From assembly GCF_030445035.2 (NCBI RefSeq), contig NC_080702.1, forward strand, positions 26,175,652-26,239,651: a stretch of DNA of 64,000 nucleotides, written 5' to 3'. Position 1 is the stretch's first letter. Each line of letters starts with the position of its first letter. Below, piece after piece: positions 55,369 through 64,000 of this stretch. This stretch comes from Dasypus novemcinctus (taxonomy: Eukaryota; Chordata; Mammalia; Cingulata; Dasypodidae). The position numbers were made by a program, and so were the translations under genes. The notes below the pieces were generated by a model, which saw only the letters and a list, made by a program, of their open reading frames with translations, made no database searches and was not told where the DNA came from.

Positions 55369-55668
55369 GTTTGGCGATGAGGACAGAATTGTCTGGCAGT
55401 TCCTGAATTAAGCAGACCAACTGAAGGCTAGTGGTCAGGTAATAGACCCTGAATTATCAAAAGTCTCTCTTCTAACTGTACAACACAATGAATTATGTGG
55501 TGGAAGATGGATTGTGGTTAGCAGAACAAATATGAATATTTTCTCTCATGATCTATAACAGGTATATAATACTAATAATACAGGGTGTCATTAACTGAGT
55601 GGGTTAGGCGAAAAATGCACCAAATATAAGATATAGGCTATAGTTAGTAGTAATGTGTTGATGATGTT

Positions 55669-56674
55669 TGTATTAGTCAGCCAAAGGGGTGTTGATGCAA
55701 AATACCAGAAATTGGTTGGTTGTTATAAAGGGTATTTATTTGGGGTAGGAGCTTACAGATACTGTTGTAGAATTTGAGAGAAGTTCAATTATTTGAGTAT
55801 AGAGAGGCCAGGACTCAGGAATGATTTTGAGAAGGAAAAATGGTTTATTGATAGCCGGCCAGACTCGGGAGCTTTCTGTTTGAATCCCGAGCCCTGAACA
55901 AGATTTTCAAACGTCTTTTATACAGAGAGGAAAGGCCAAATGGTCCCTTTGTTTCAGTTCTCAATAGGCTTCAATTAGCATATATATCTTCCACATCTTA
56001 GGTAAGCTTTTAGCATGGACTCCAGATATTCTAGATAAGCTTTTAGCATATTTGGTTTTTGCATTTCCCCTAAATACTTAAAGTTTATAGCCCTTGCATT
56101 GTTAAACTGTTTCCTGGGACTGGAGCCTGTTGCCATTGTCCCTAAGGGCAGGACTGCAGCCTCTTACTGTTCCACACCCACAGCCTTCAGCTTAGGCTAT
56201 CTCTGAAGAGACAAAGAGCCTTCCACCCATAGCCCACATCAATACCAGGCCATAAAGCATAAGTTACTTCCCTCACCAAAGTCTATTTTCATTTGTTGGA
56301 GCAAGATGATTGCAGATGTCTGTGAGGGTTCAGGCTTCCTGGATTCCTCCCCCTTCCAGGGTCTTGCTTCTCTCTGGGCTCAGGGTTCCTCCCTTCCAGG
56401 GTCTTGCTTCTCTCTGGGCTCAGGGTTCCTCTCTTCCTGGGGCTGGCTTCTCTTGCCTCTGTGAGCTTGCTTCCCAGGGCTCCAGCTTAAGGCTTCAGCA
56501 TCAAACTCCAACATCAAAACTTCACATCAAAAACCCTCAACTCTGTCCTTTGCCATGCCTTTTATCTGTGAGTCTCCACCCCTTGGTGGTCATAACTTAA
56601 TCACACCCAGGTACAGACTACAAACATAACCCAAGGTCTATTTTTGGAATTCATAACCATCTCAAACTGCTACA
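55669..56674 (-). mobile_element. class III LTR, family B, carrying a nested family A LTR
   Basis: TGTATTAGTCAGCC...CTGCTACA is flanked by ATGTT (55664-55668) and ATGCT (56675-56679), a 5-bp duplication with one substitution. Without the nested LTR it is about 527 bp. Confidence 0.85.
55763..56241 (-). mobile_element. solo ERV LTR, family A, with 4-bp target duplication
   Basis: TGTTGTAGAATTTGAG...CCCACATCA is flanked by ATAC at 55759-55762 and 56242-56245. It is 479 bp and near-identical in layout to 57275-57752. It is younger than the LTR it sits in. Confidence 0.92.
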
Positions 56675-56779
56675 ATGCTTTTTCATAGTTTATAACAATT
56701 GTTTCACAGCAGTGCAAGACATTGGTGGCAGGGCGATATATGGGAGCCCTGGATGATGATATGCATGTTTGTTTTGTAA

Positions 56780-56899
56780 ATTCACAACTTCTACTATATG
56801 TTTATTGTTTATGGATGTTCATGTGTGAATGATTAACTTCATTTTGTACTGTTTTAAAGTCAGGTAGTGTGATTCCTTGATTTCCTTTTACTTTCTCAG
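56780..56899 (-). mobile_element. short L1 ORF2 fragment
   Basis: AAGTCAGGTAGTGTGATTCC is a familiar reverse L1 ORF2 phrase. The fragment is truncated by the adjacent LTR. Confidence 0.5.
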
Positions 56900-57204
56900 T
56901 ATGTCTTCGGCTCTTCAGGGCTTTTTGAACGATTCATTATCCTGCCGCTCTGCTAATTGCACAGAAGTCCCAGCTGTTTGCTGTTTTGATTGACTACCCC
57001 ACCAATCAATCCCCCAGGAAGGCCCAATAACAAGGCCCCTGGGGAATACCCAGGGAGTCTCCCGGTTTCCAGAGGAAATCTCACCCCAAATTGGGTTTCT
57101 CGAGAGTCTCCCAGCAGCCATTTTGGGGTTATTCGTGTCCGCGTGAGCTTCTTGCCAGATTCCAGATCCATCTACTGATTTCCTGTCTAGCCTGCTTCAG
57201 TTGG
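56900..57204 (-). mobile_element. ERV LTR, family D, partial
   Basis: Reverse copy of the U3 part: AGCTGTTTGCTGTTTTGATT, GGGAGTCTCCCGGTTTCCAG, TAGCCTGCTTCA at the right end (57204). The R/U5 part is missing. 57205-57270 is unassigned. Confidence 0.7.
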
Positions 57205-57274
57205 AGAATACGGGAAACCAGGAATGTTGCCTGCAGGTCTGTCTCTTAAAGGACTCCTCTGCTAGATGTGGAAT

Positions 57275-57752
57275 TGTTGTAGAATTTGAGAGAGGCTCAA
57301 TTATTTGCGTATAGAGAGGCCAGGACTCAGGAATGATTTTGAGAAGGAAAAATGGTTTATTGACGGCCGGCTGGACTCGGGAGCTTTCTGTTTGAATCCC
57401 GAGCCCCGAGCAAGATTTTTGAATCCCTTTTATACAGAGAGGAAAGGCTAAATGGTCCCTTTGTTTCAGTTCTCAATAGGCTTCAATTAGCATATATATC
57501 TTCCACATCTTAGGTAAGCTTTTAGCATGGACTTCAGACATTCTAGGTAAGCTTTTAACATATTTGGTTTGCATTTCCCCTAAATACTTAAAGTTTATAG
57601 ACCTTGCATTGTTAAACTGTTTCCTGGGACTGGAGTCGTTGCCATTGTCCCTAAGGGCAGGACTGCAGCCTCTCACCGTTCTACATCCACAAGTCAAACA
57701 GCTTAGGTTATCTCTGAAGAGACAAAGAGCCTCCCACCCATAGCCCACATCA
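57275..57752 (-). mobile_element. solo ERV LTR, family A, with 4-bp target duplication
   Basis: TGTTGTAGAATTTGAG...CCCACATCA is flanked by perfect GAAT repeats at 57271-57274 and 57753-57756. It is 478 bp long. Confidence 0.92.
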
Positions 57753-57797
57753 GAATGGGTATGTGGGAATCTAGTCTCTCAGTTGCCCGAAAACAGT

Positions 57798-59251
57798 GTT
57801 TTGTTTTCTTTTGTTTCATTTCTCTCCCTTTCCCCACCCCACCCCAGTTGTCTGCTCTCTATGTCCATTTGCTGTTGTTCTTCTGTGTCTGCGGTCACCC
57901 CTCGGGCTGAAGTGTGGTTTGCTGGCCTGGCGAGGGGAGCCGCCGCGGTAGGCCTAATTCCGCTGCCCCCATAATAGGGTGGTTGGTCGGGCCCACCGCC
58001 ACCCCTGAAGGAAGCTCGGCATGGGCGCAGAGTGCCCTCGGGTCTCCCCTTCTCGGCAGCCATGCTTCCGCGGCCGCCCCTCCTCCCAGATGGCACCACC
58101 CGATGCCTTGTGGGGCGGCACCCTTCTTCTTCCTTCTCCCTGCGCAGGCGCAGGGCGGAAAATTCCAGTCTGCCCTTTTCCCCTCCCCCGACAGCAGCAA
58201 CAGCCAGGCGTGGGCGGAGAAATCCAGTCTGCCCTTTTCCCCTCCCCCGACAGCAGCAACAGCCAGGCGTGGGCGGAAAAATCCAGTCTGCCCTTTTCCC
58301 TCCCCCCCCCCCACAGCAGCAACAGCCAGGTATGGGTGGGAAACTCCAGTCTGCCCTCCACCCCAGCAACAGCAGCCACCAATCCCTAAACCCTGCCCCT
58401 TCCCCCAGCAACAGCGACAGCCAATCCCTAACCACCACCCCTCCCCCGTCCAGTACCGCCCACTGACCTTTCGCCGGCAACCAATCAGAACAGGGCATGG
58501 CTTCGACCAATCAGCCTTCCCCAGCCCCTATAAAACTGTTGCCTCTCCCTCAATAAAGTGGACTTGCGTGTTTACCTTGTCTCCGCAGTAGTTCTTCTGC
58601 CGTGCGCCCTCCAGTCCTGAGAGCCCCCGACAAGGGCCTGGCCTCCCTTGTCCCCAGTTTGTCGCCTGCTTCTCCGGGCGACCCCTTCATCGCCGGCTTC
58701 TCCGGGCGACCCCTTCGTCGCCGGCTTCTCCGGGCGACCCCTTCGTCGCCGGCTTCGCCGGGCGATCCCGTCAGCCAAACCGCGCAACCCCTTGTGAGAC
58801 CGATCCCTCGTCTACTGCTGGACCGACCCCTCGTCCCAAGCGGGACCGACCCCTCGTCCAGAGCTGGACCGACCCCTCGTCCGCAGCCAGACCCCACCTC
58901 TACCGACCGAGCAAACCGTCGCATGTGTCCACTTATATTCTTGTTGGTGGCACCGGGAATCTGTGCCTCTTTTTGTTGCATCATCTTGCTGTGCCAGCTC
59001 TCCGTGTGTGCGGTGCCATTCCTGGGCAGGCTGCACTTTCTTTCGTGCTGGGCAGCTCTCCTTACGGGGCGCACTCCTTGCACGTGGGGCTCCCCTAGGC
59101 AGGGGACACCCCTGCATGGCACGGCACTCCTTCCGCGCATCAGCACTGCGCGTGGGCCAGCTCCACATGGGTCAGGAGGCCCTGGGTTTGAACCCTGGAT
59201 CTCCCATGTGGTAGGCAGATGCTCTATCCATTGGGCCAAATCCGCTTCCCT
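57798..59251 (-). mobile_element. DAS-III-like SINE split by a 1-kb LTR
   Basis: The tail side is 57798-57889 and the body plus head 58924-59251. GAAAACAGT flanks the whole at 57789-57797 and 59252-59260. Removing the LTR plus one copy of its duplication restores a continuous SINE (TTCTGTGTCCACTT). Confidence 0.88.
57890..58923 (+). mobile_element. 1,034-bp class II-like solo LTR (family E) with three tandem arrays
   Basis: Ends TGCGGTCACC...GTCGCA; perfect 6-bp duplication TGTGTC at 57884-57889 and 58924-58929. U3 carries a ~59-bp unit repeated about 3.5 times (58150-58370; TCCAGTCTGCC recurs at 58164, 58223, 58282, 58345), CCAAT at 58481 and 58507, TATAAAA at 58529-58535 and AATAAA at 58552-58557. 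Beyond it are a 28-bp unit four times (58669-58780) and a 23-bp unit four times (58798-58889). The TATA-to-AATAAA distance (23 bp) implies a very short R, as in betaretroviruses. Long GC-rich frames on both strands here are artefacts. Confidence 0.85.
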
Positions 59252-59282
59252 GAAAACAGTTCTTTTGATTTGGTTAGAAACA

Positions 59283-60074
59283 TGTTGCCGGATTTCCTCT
59301 AGGTTCTTGGCCATGTTATATAAAAGAATTTAAGAACATGCCAGTTTAGTTAAGCCAGTGGTTTATTGAGGAAATGAGAGAAGAGAATAGAAGTGGGAGA
59401 AAATAGCAGATTACAGGTTCCCAGGTATACTTGCAGTCTGGCAGACAGATAAGGGAAAAGGGGTGATTTTGCCATTGTGCTTGCTTTTTTTGTTTTTTCA
59501 ATTTATTAATCCACCCCCTCCCCCCCCTTTGCGGCTTGCTGGCTGTCTGCTCTCTGTATCCATTCGCTGCGTGTTCTTCTGTGTCTGCTTATCTCCCCTT
59601 GTTGCGTCATCTTGCTGCACCAGCTCTCCACGGGCAGGGGCCAGCTTGCCTTCGCAAGGAGGCCCCAGGACGTGAACCCAGAGCCTCCCATATGGTAAAT
59701 GGGAGCCCAACTGATTGAGCCACAGCCGCTTCCCTGTGCCTGCTTTTTAAACTCTTAATTATTCCTTCTACTCACTAACCTTTCCAGGAGGGGTCCCAGC
59801 CGTTTGCTGTTTTTATTGACCACAGCCATCAATTGGGGGGCGGGGCAAAGATAAGGCCCCTTGAGAATATCCGGGACTTTTCCTGGATCCTGGAAGAAAT
59901 CCTGTTCTAAATGCTAAATGGAGGATTCTCGCGGGTTCTTCCAGCAGCTTTCTGGTGGGGGCCTTTTCCTGGGGAGGGGGTTCCAGCTGGGCTTCCAGGG
60001 CCATGTGTTTTATGGCTGTGTTTTTCTGCCAGACCCCAGACTCATCTTCTCCTTCCCTAAGCCCGCCTGCTTCA
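59283..60074 (-). mobile_element. ERV LTR, family D, with a nested SINE
   Basis: The left end TGTTGCCGGATTTCC and right end CGCCTGCTTCA are the two ends of the family D LTR in reverse. Internal matches include TTATTGAGGAAATGAG and CCGTTTGCTGTTTTTATTGA. No duplication found. Without the SINE it is about 548 bp. Confidence 0.75.
59491..59734 (-). mobile_element. DAS SINE variant with flanking repeat
   Basis: TGTGCTTGCTTTTTT (59476-59490) and TGTGCCTGCTTTTTA (59735-59749) flank a 244-bp SINE. Its body (CACGGGCAGGGGCCAGCTTG) differs from the common DAS-III body, so it is a separate subfamily. Confidence 0.78.
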
Positions 60075-60220
60075 ATATTGGCTGGGCCTCTTAGGCCTCA
60101 ACCCAAGCAAATGAATGATTGGTATTTCGGGGAGGTATATCGTTCTAAGAGGAAAGTAGAGAAGTAATTGGGAATGCTAGAAGGGACTGAGAAGAAGAAA
60201 AACATGGAAGTGGAAATTGA

Positions 60221-60598
60221 GAATTAAGGGCACTTTCTCTTGTCCAGAGTCCTCTTCCTCCTTTCTCTGCTGTCTCCCTGCTCCCTCTTTTTCCCCTGCC
60301 TCTCTATCCCTCTCTGCCACAAGCTGACTCCTGGGAAGAGAGCGATAATGAACTGTTAGGCGAGTGGCTCCCCTCATTGGTGGAAAGCCCTGCAAAGAGT
60401 GATGAGGGCGCAACCTCTGTAGCCAGTTGTGAATCACCTGCTCTGTTTGAGGACACAGGCGGTGCCTCGTGGCCTACCCCAGAATATACTTCATATCTTA
60501 GCCCAGATTCAATCTCCAAGAGTCCCTTTCAGCCACACACAGGTAGCCAGGAAAAGAGACCTGATGAAGAGACAGGGAGTCATCAAGAAGTTGGATAA
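60221..60598 (+). CDS. unidentified open frame, possible exon
   Basis: I do not recognise this. The frame is open for 125 codons between stops at 60218 and 60596. Only the last 92 or so residues look protein-like: ADSWEESDNELLGEWLPSLV, then ESPAKSDEGATSVASCESPA, ending GSQEKRPDEETGSHQEVG. They are acidic and rich in Ser/Pro/Glu, as in disordered regions. Just upstream is a good polypyrimidine tract and CACAAG, a plausible splice acceptor at 60322-60323; there is also an ATG at 60377. It does not resemble the surrounding repeats. It could be an exon of an unannotated gene, part of a decayed retroviral gene, or chance. No function is proposed. Confidence 0.2.
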   Translation, partial: ELRALSLVQSPLPPFSAVSLLPLFPLPLYPSLPQADSWEESDNELLGEWLPSLVESPAKSDEGATSVASCESPALFEDTGGASWPTPEYTSYLSPDSISKSPFQPHTGSQEKRPDEETGSHQEVG

Positions 60599-60781
60599 AG
60601 GAGTGTGTCCCTGTACGGAGGCAACAGGATGGAGAGAAACTGTGTTAGTCACTTGGAAAAAGGCAAACAAACAAGGTGCTAAGCTGGGAAGGGAAACCGA
60701 AACACTATGTAATTTACATTTTGCTCCTTTCAATGCAAGGAGAACCATGCCTTCCTCTTCACCGTTAAGAAACTATGGAGG

Positions 60782-61211
60782 GAAGCGGACTTGGCCCAAT
60801 GGATAGGGCGTCCGCCTACCACATGGAGGGTCCAAGGTTCAAACCCCGGGCTTCCTTGCCCTGTGTGGAGCTGGCCCGCGTGCAGTGCTGATGCGCACAA
60901 GGAGTGCCGTGCCATGCAGGGGTGTCCCCTGCGTAGGGGAGCCCCACGCGCAAGGAGTGTGCCCCATAAGGAAAGCTGCCTAGTGCGAAAAAAGTGCAGC
61001 CTGCCCAGGAATGGTGCCGCACCCACAGAGAGCTGGTGCAGCAAGATGACGCAACAAAACAAGACACAGATTCCCAGTGCCGCTGACAAGAATGCAGACG
61101 GGCTCAGAAGAACACACAGTGAATGGACACAGAGAGCAGACAACTGGGGAGAGGGGGGATGGGAAGGGGAGAGAAATACATTTTAAAAATCTTTAAAAAA
61201 AAAAAAAAAAG
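60782..61211 (+). mobile_element. DAS-III-like SINE
   Basis: Full-length unit with box B AGGTTCAAACCCCGG and A-rich tail to 61211. CTATGGAG flanks it at 60773-60780 and 61212-61219. The 131- and 137-codon frames inside are SINE artefacts. Confidence 0.88.
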
Positions 61212-61219
61212 CTATGGAG

Positions 61220-61366
61220 GTTGAACACCTGCTTTGCATGTACAAGGTCCCGGGTTCAATCCCTGCTACCTCCTTTTAAAAAAGGAGGCAGGGAGTGGAG
61301 TGTAGCTCAGTGATTGAGCTCCTGCTTTGCAAGTATGAGGTTGCAGGTTCAATCCCCAGTACCTCT
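61220..61366 (+). mobile_element. two DAS-I-like SINEs, the first 5'-truncated
   Basis: 61220-61280 has lost box A (starts GTTGAACACCTGCTTTGCAT) and keeps box B GGGTTCAATCCC. 61288-61366 is complete (GAGTGTAGCTCAGTGATTGAG ... GCAGGTTCAATCCCCAGTAC). An AT-dinucleotide run follows (61376-61402). Confidence 0.8.
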
Positions 61367-61402
61367 TAAAAAAGCAATATATATATATATAAAATATATA
61401 TA

Positions 61403-61734
61403 ATGCATAAAAAAGGAGGCAATAAGATTAAAAATAAATAAATAAACCAAGAGCAACAGCAACAAATAGAAGCTTTGGAGGCTTCTGCGGCAATGCTCGT
61501 GCCTTCTTCCCCAGCTGGTATTACTCACTTAAAGGCTTCTTTTCCTTGTGCCCCCAAAGTTTGCAGAAGGCCTCTTACAGCCCCACACGTGGGGATGTAT
61601 CTTCACTGCTGCCTGGAATTTTGCAAGCAGCAGATGTTGCTCGTTTTGCTCATCGGAGTCCGGAAGATCATGACATCTGGTGGCATTTTAGTTTTGCCAA
61701 AGCTGCTGGGAGCAAAAGTACCAGGAATGGGTTA
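61403..61734. other. unassigned sequence
   Basis: Overlapping open frames of 86-93 codons occur at 61475 and 61546, but neither shows a recognisable motif. They run into the adjacent LTR, so they are probably chance. Confidence 0.35.
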
Positions 61735-62415
61735 GTTTTTATTAGGGGGATATCTTACAGCTCCAAGGCTGTGAAAATGTCCGAATCAGGCATCCTCCGA
61801 GATGCCGACTCACCCTGTTGCAGCTGAGGGCAATCCTGGACTCCTGCCACACGGCAAGGCAAAATGGCAGCTCAAAAAAAAATAAAACAAAAAGAGTAAT
61901 AATAAAGAAAAAGAAAAAAAGATAAGAAAAAACCAAAAAAATAAAAATAAAAACAAAAAATAAATTAAAATTAAAATTAAAAAAAAAAAGGCAGCTCTGC
62001 TGGTCTCTCTCTGAGCCCAGCTGTGGGCAATCAGGCACAATAGCTTGCCTCTCCCCTCTCCTCTGGGCTTTATCTCTTCAGCTTCAAGCTGCTCCATGAT
62101 TCCAGGCTCTGGCCCCTCTCTCAGCCCCTTGGGGATTCTCTATCTGCTGCTATAGGCAATCCTAGTCCTCTCTTCTCATGGCAGGCCCAAATGGCTGCAG
62201 CTCTCTTTCTCTGTGTCTCTGTTTACATAAGACTCCAGTAAAAAGGCTTAAGATCCACCCTGGGTCCTGAAATCTAATCAAAGACCCTTCACTGAAGTGA
62301 TCTAATCAAAAGCTCCTTAACCTGAATCTAATCAAAAGGTCCCACAGAAAATAGGTTTACATGTACAGGAATGGGTTAGCTTAAGATTATAATTTTCTGG
62401 GGTCCACAAAAGACT
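61735..62415 (-). mobile_element. MaLR-like LTR split by an A-rich insertion
   Basis: Block order (AGCTCCAAGGCTGTGAAAAT, then GGCAAGGCAAAATGGCAGC, then GGAATGGGTTAGCTTAAGAT) matches the LTR at 63575-64000, so both are members of one family in the same orientation. Confidence 0.65.
61874..61989. repeat. A-rich insertion flanked by an 8-bp direct repeat
   Basis: About 116 bp almost purely A with scattered T, G and C, framed by GGCAGCTC at 61866-61873 and 61990-61997. The uninterrupted site is deduced from the homologous LTR at 63575. It looks like a retrotransposed tail without body. Confidence 0.75.
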
Positions 62416-62874
62416 CACACCAGGACAGGTGATCAACAGAAGCGCTCTGTCACCCCATTCCCCCAACAATGAAGAACTAATTTGCTAGAGGCCCATCAAG
62501 AGGGGTTGCTAACAGCCATACCTGAAGCCTTTCAGCTAAAGGTGAGCTGGTAGCAGTTTTAGGGGTGTACCCAGAAGACAGGTAAGGCATTCCCACCTAC
62601 CCCCACCCCCAACTGGTTTCCATCAGTGGTTTGTTCAGGCTTTCCAAATGTACCGACATGGATCCAAGGGGTGATCAAAATTGCCCTCTAACCTGAACCA
62701 CCTTTGTCTCAGCTCTCTTGCCCACTCAAGAGAGGGAAAAGATCATAGGGTGCTAAGGTACTCAAATCTTAGTAGCAGCTACTTAGTTTTGGGACAGTCT
62801 AGAAAAAGACAAAGAAGAAAAGAGGGAATTAAAAACTTCAGTGTTAGAAATGAACTCCTGCTGCAGGCCACCAT
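62416..62874. other. unassigned sequence
   Basis: No recognised gene or repeat. The 66-codon frame at 62681 has no motif. Confidence 0.4.
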
Positions 62875-63185
62875 TGGATGAATCTCAAAAGCAGTACACT
62901 AAGTGAAAGAAGCCAGATGAGCTGAGAGAGTCCATTCCTATGACATTTGGGAAAAGACAAAATGAGGAGCATGGAAAGTTGCTCCATGGTTGCCAGGGGC
63001 TGGGGGAAAGGCTGCCGACAAAGGAGCCCAGGGCAGGATTTGGGGGTGAAAAAGCTCTTCTGTATCTTGACTGTGGTGGTGAGTTCACGGCTCTGTGAAT
63101 TTGCCAAGGCTCAAAGAACTGTACGTTTTAAAAGGATTAATTTCACTTTATGCAAATTAAACCTCAATAAACCCAACTTTAACAA
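62875..63185 (+). mobile_element. old L1M 3' end
   Basis: GGATGAATCTCAAAAGCAGT, TAAGTGAAAGAAGCCAGATG, GGTTGCCAGGGGCTGGGGG and CTGTATCTTGACTGTGGTGG follow the 3' end of old mammalian L1s, ending in an AAACCTCAATAAA stretch. Confidence 0.7.
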
Positions 63186-63574
63186 ACAGACAAACCCTTG
63201 TGATTTAACTGCTCAGTTACAACTCTTTAGCAGAGGGAATAATGCCTCTGCTGGGTAACTTATGGAAGGAGTAAAGCAAAGAGGGAAACTGTAGGTCATG
63301 ATTGAAAGGCATCAAGGTATTTGTAGAAGAATTGGAGAAAAAGGCTCTGGACAAGAACAAAACAAAACAAAAAAGGCTCTGGAGAATTCAGAAATTGTAG
63401 GATGAGGGAATCAAAATCCAGAAAGCTTGTTAGCGATTGGCAAATGGCATAAAGCTAATGGATTTAGAGAATCTTGGAGGCGCAAACTGATGCTACTAAG
63501 GCTACCTGTTGTGCAATTTCTTCAGAAATTGCTAGGATGAAGGTATGTTGGTATTTTGGGTTAGCCTCTGTTTC
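63186..63574. other. unassigned sequence
   Basis: Nothing recognised. A short AACAAAAC-type run lies near 63356. Confidence 0.4.
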
Positions 63575-64000
63575 TAGTTTTCCTAGGCTGCCTAAATTCT
63601 GATACCATAAAATGGATTGACTTTTCACAATGGGAATTTACTAACTTACAGGTTTACAGTTTTGAGGCTGAGAAAAATGTCCAAATCAAGGCATCATCAG
63701 GCAATGGCTTTTCCCCAAAGACCAGCTACCCGGTGATTCTAGACTGCTCTGTCATGTGGCAAGGCATGTGGCAGCATCTGCTCATCTTTCTCTTCTCTCC
63801 CAATTTCATTGCTCCCAGCTTATTGCTTCTCTCTCGCTCTCTCCATATTCGTTCTGTTTATAAAGGACCCAGAAAGAGGATTAAGACTCACCTTGGGCCA
63901 TGCCTTAACTGAAGTAACCTGATCAAAAGGTCCTACTTAATGTAGGTTTTCACTCAGGAATGGATTAGCTTAAGAACATACTTTTCTGGGATACATACAG
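63575..64000 (-). mobile_element. MaLR-like LTR, running to the window edge
   Basis: It shares block order with 61735-62415: TTTACAGTTTTGAGGCTGAG, then GTGGCAAGGCATGTGGCAGC, then GGAATGGATTAGCTTAAGAA. It ends TACATACAG at or very near the window boundary. Confidence 0.65.

Larger units (their letters stand above)
55470..56790 (+). mobile_element. xenarthran L1 3' UTR fragment split by an LTR
   Basis: 55470-55668 (GTACAACACAATGAATTATG, AGATGGATTGTGGTTAGCAG) and 56675-56790 (TAACAATTGTTTCACAGCAG, GGCAGGGCGATATATGGGAG) are two halves of one L1 3' UTR separated by the LTR at 55669-56674. Confidence 0.55.

Noticed and set aside
58669-58893. CRISPR-like array
   Set aside because: The 28-bp and 23-bp units are contiguous tandem repeats without unique spacers, inside a retroviral LTR of a mammalian genome.
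57779-59333. Several 220-250-codon frames on both strands
   Set aside because: They run through the GC-rich LTR E arrays and the SINE; their compositions (Gly/Arg or Pro/Ser) follow the repeats. No retroviral protein motif is present.
61475-61827. 86-93-codon frames as a possible exon
   Set aside because: They overlap in two frames, lack motifs and extend into an LTR. Chance is the simplest explanation.

Overview
This is a 64 kb window of mammalian nuclear DNA that is dominated by repeats. The organism is almost certainly a xenarthran, most likely an armadillo. The main reason is that both strands are littered with tRNA-Ala-like SINEs of the DAS type, the xenarthran-specific family (short 'DAS-I-like' units of about 80 bp and long 'DAS-III-like' units of about 370 bp). 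Mammal-wide relics (MIR, MER5A/MER20-like, MLT1-like, HAL1/L1M-like pieces) are also present.

Only one intact host gene is visible: FBXL12, on the minus strand. It has three coding exons (53500-53585, 53322-53394, 42165-42986) that join in phase to 326 codons plus a stop, with consensus splice sites. It has a GC-rich, CpG-rich promoter around 53280-54120. Its second intron is 10.3 kb and full of insertions. The locus should correspond to human 19p13.2, so UBL5 would be expected just beyond the right edge. That is inference; no UBL5 sequence is seen here.

Layout. 1-5400: an endogenous retrovirus 3' end (polypurine tract plus LTR), a broken TK2 retrocopy between LTR pieces, a MIR split by a solo LTR, and two L1 3' ends. 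5400-9200: old LINE, LTR and DNA-transposon relics. 9205-19560: an old L1 split into at least five pieces by a reverse-oriented L1, SINEs and LTRs, followed by an L1 and an MLT1-like LTR. 19791-29618: a nearly complete 9.8 kb L1 flanked by a 12-bp target-site duplication. ORF1 is open, and ORF2 is colinear with human numbering through the RT catalytic aspartates but carries one in-frame TGA. The 3' UTR is unusually long, about 2.8 kb. 29.6-40.3 kb: MaLR-type LTRs, SINEs and several L1 insertions inverted in the twin-priming manner. 40.3-54.1 kb: the FBXL12 locus. 54.1-64 kb: a dense nest of LTRs of at least four families inside one another and inside SINEs, including a 1,034-bp LTR with three tandem-repeat arrays and a perfect 6-bp duplication.

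I found no CRISPR, rRNA gene, functional tRNA gene or prokaryotic system. The most interesting material is the L1 family with its long 3' UTR, the array-rich LTR, the well-resolved insertion chronologies, and one unexplained acidic open frame at 60221-60598.
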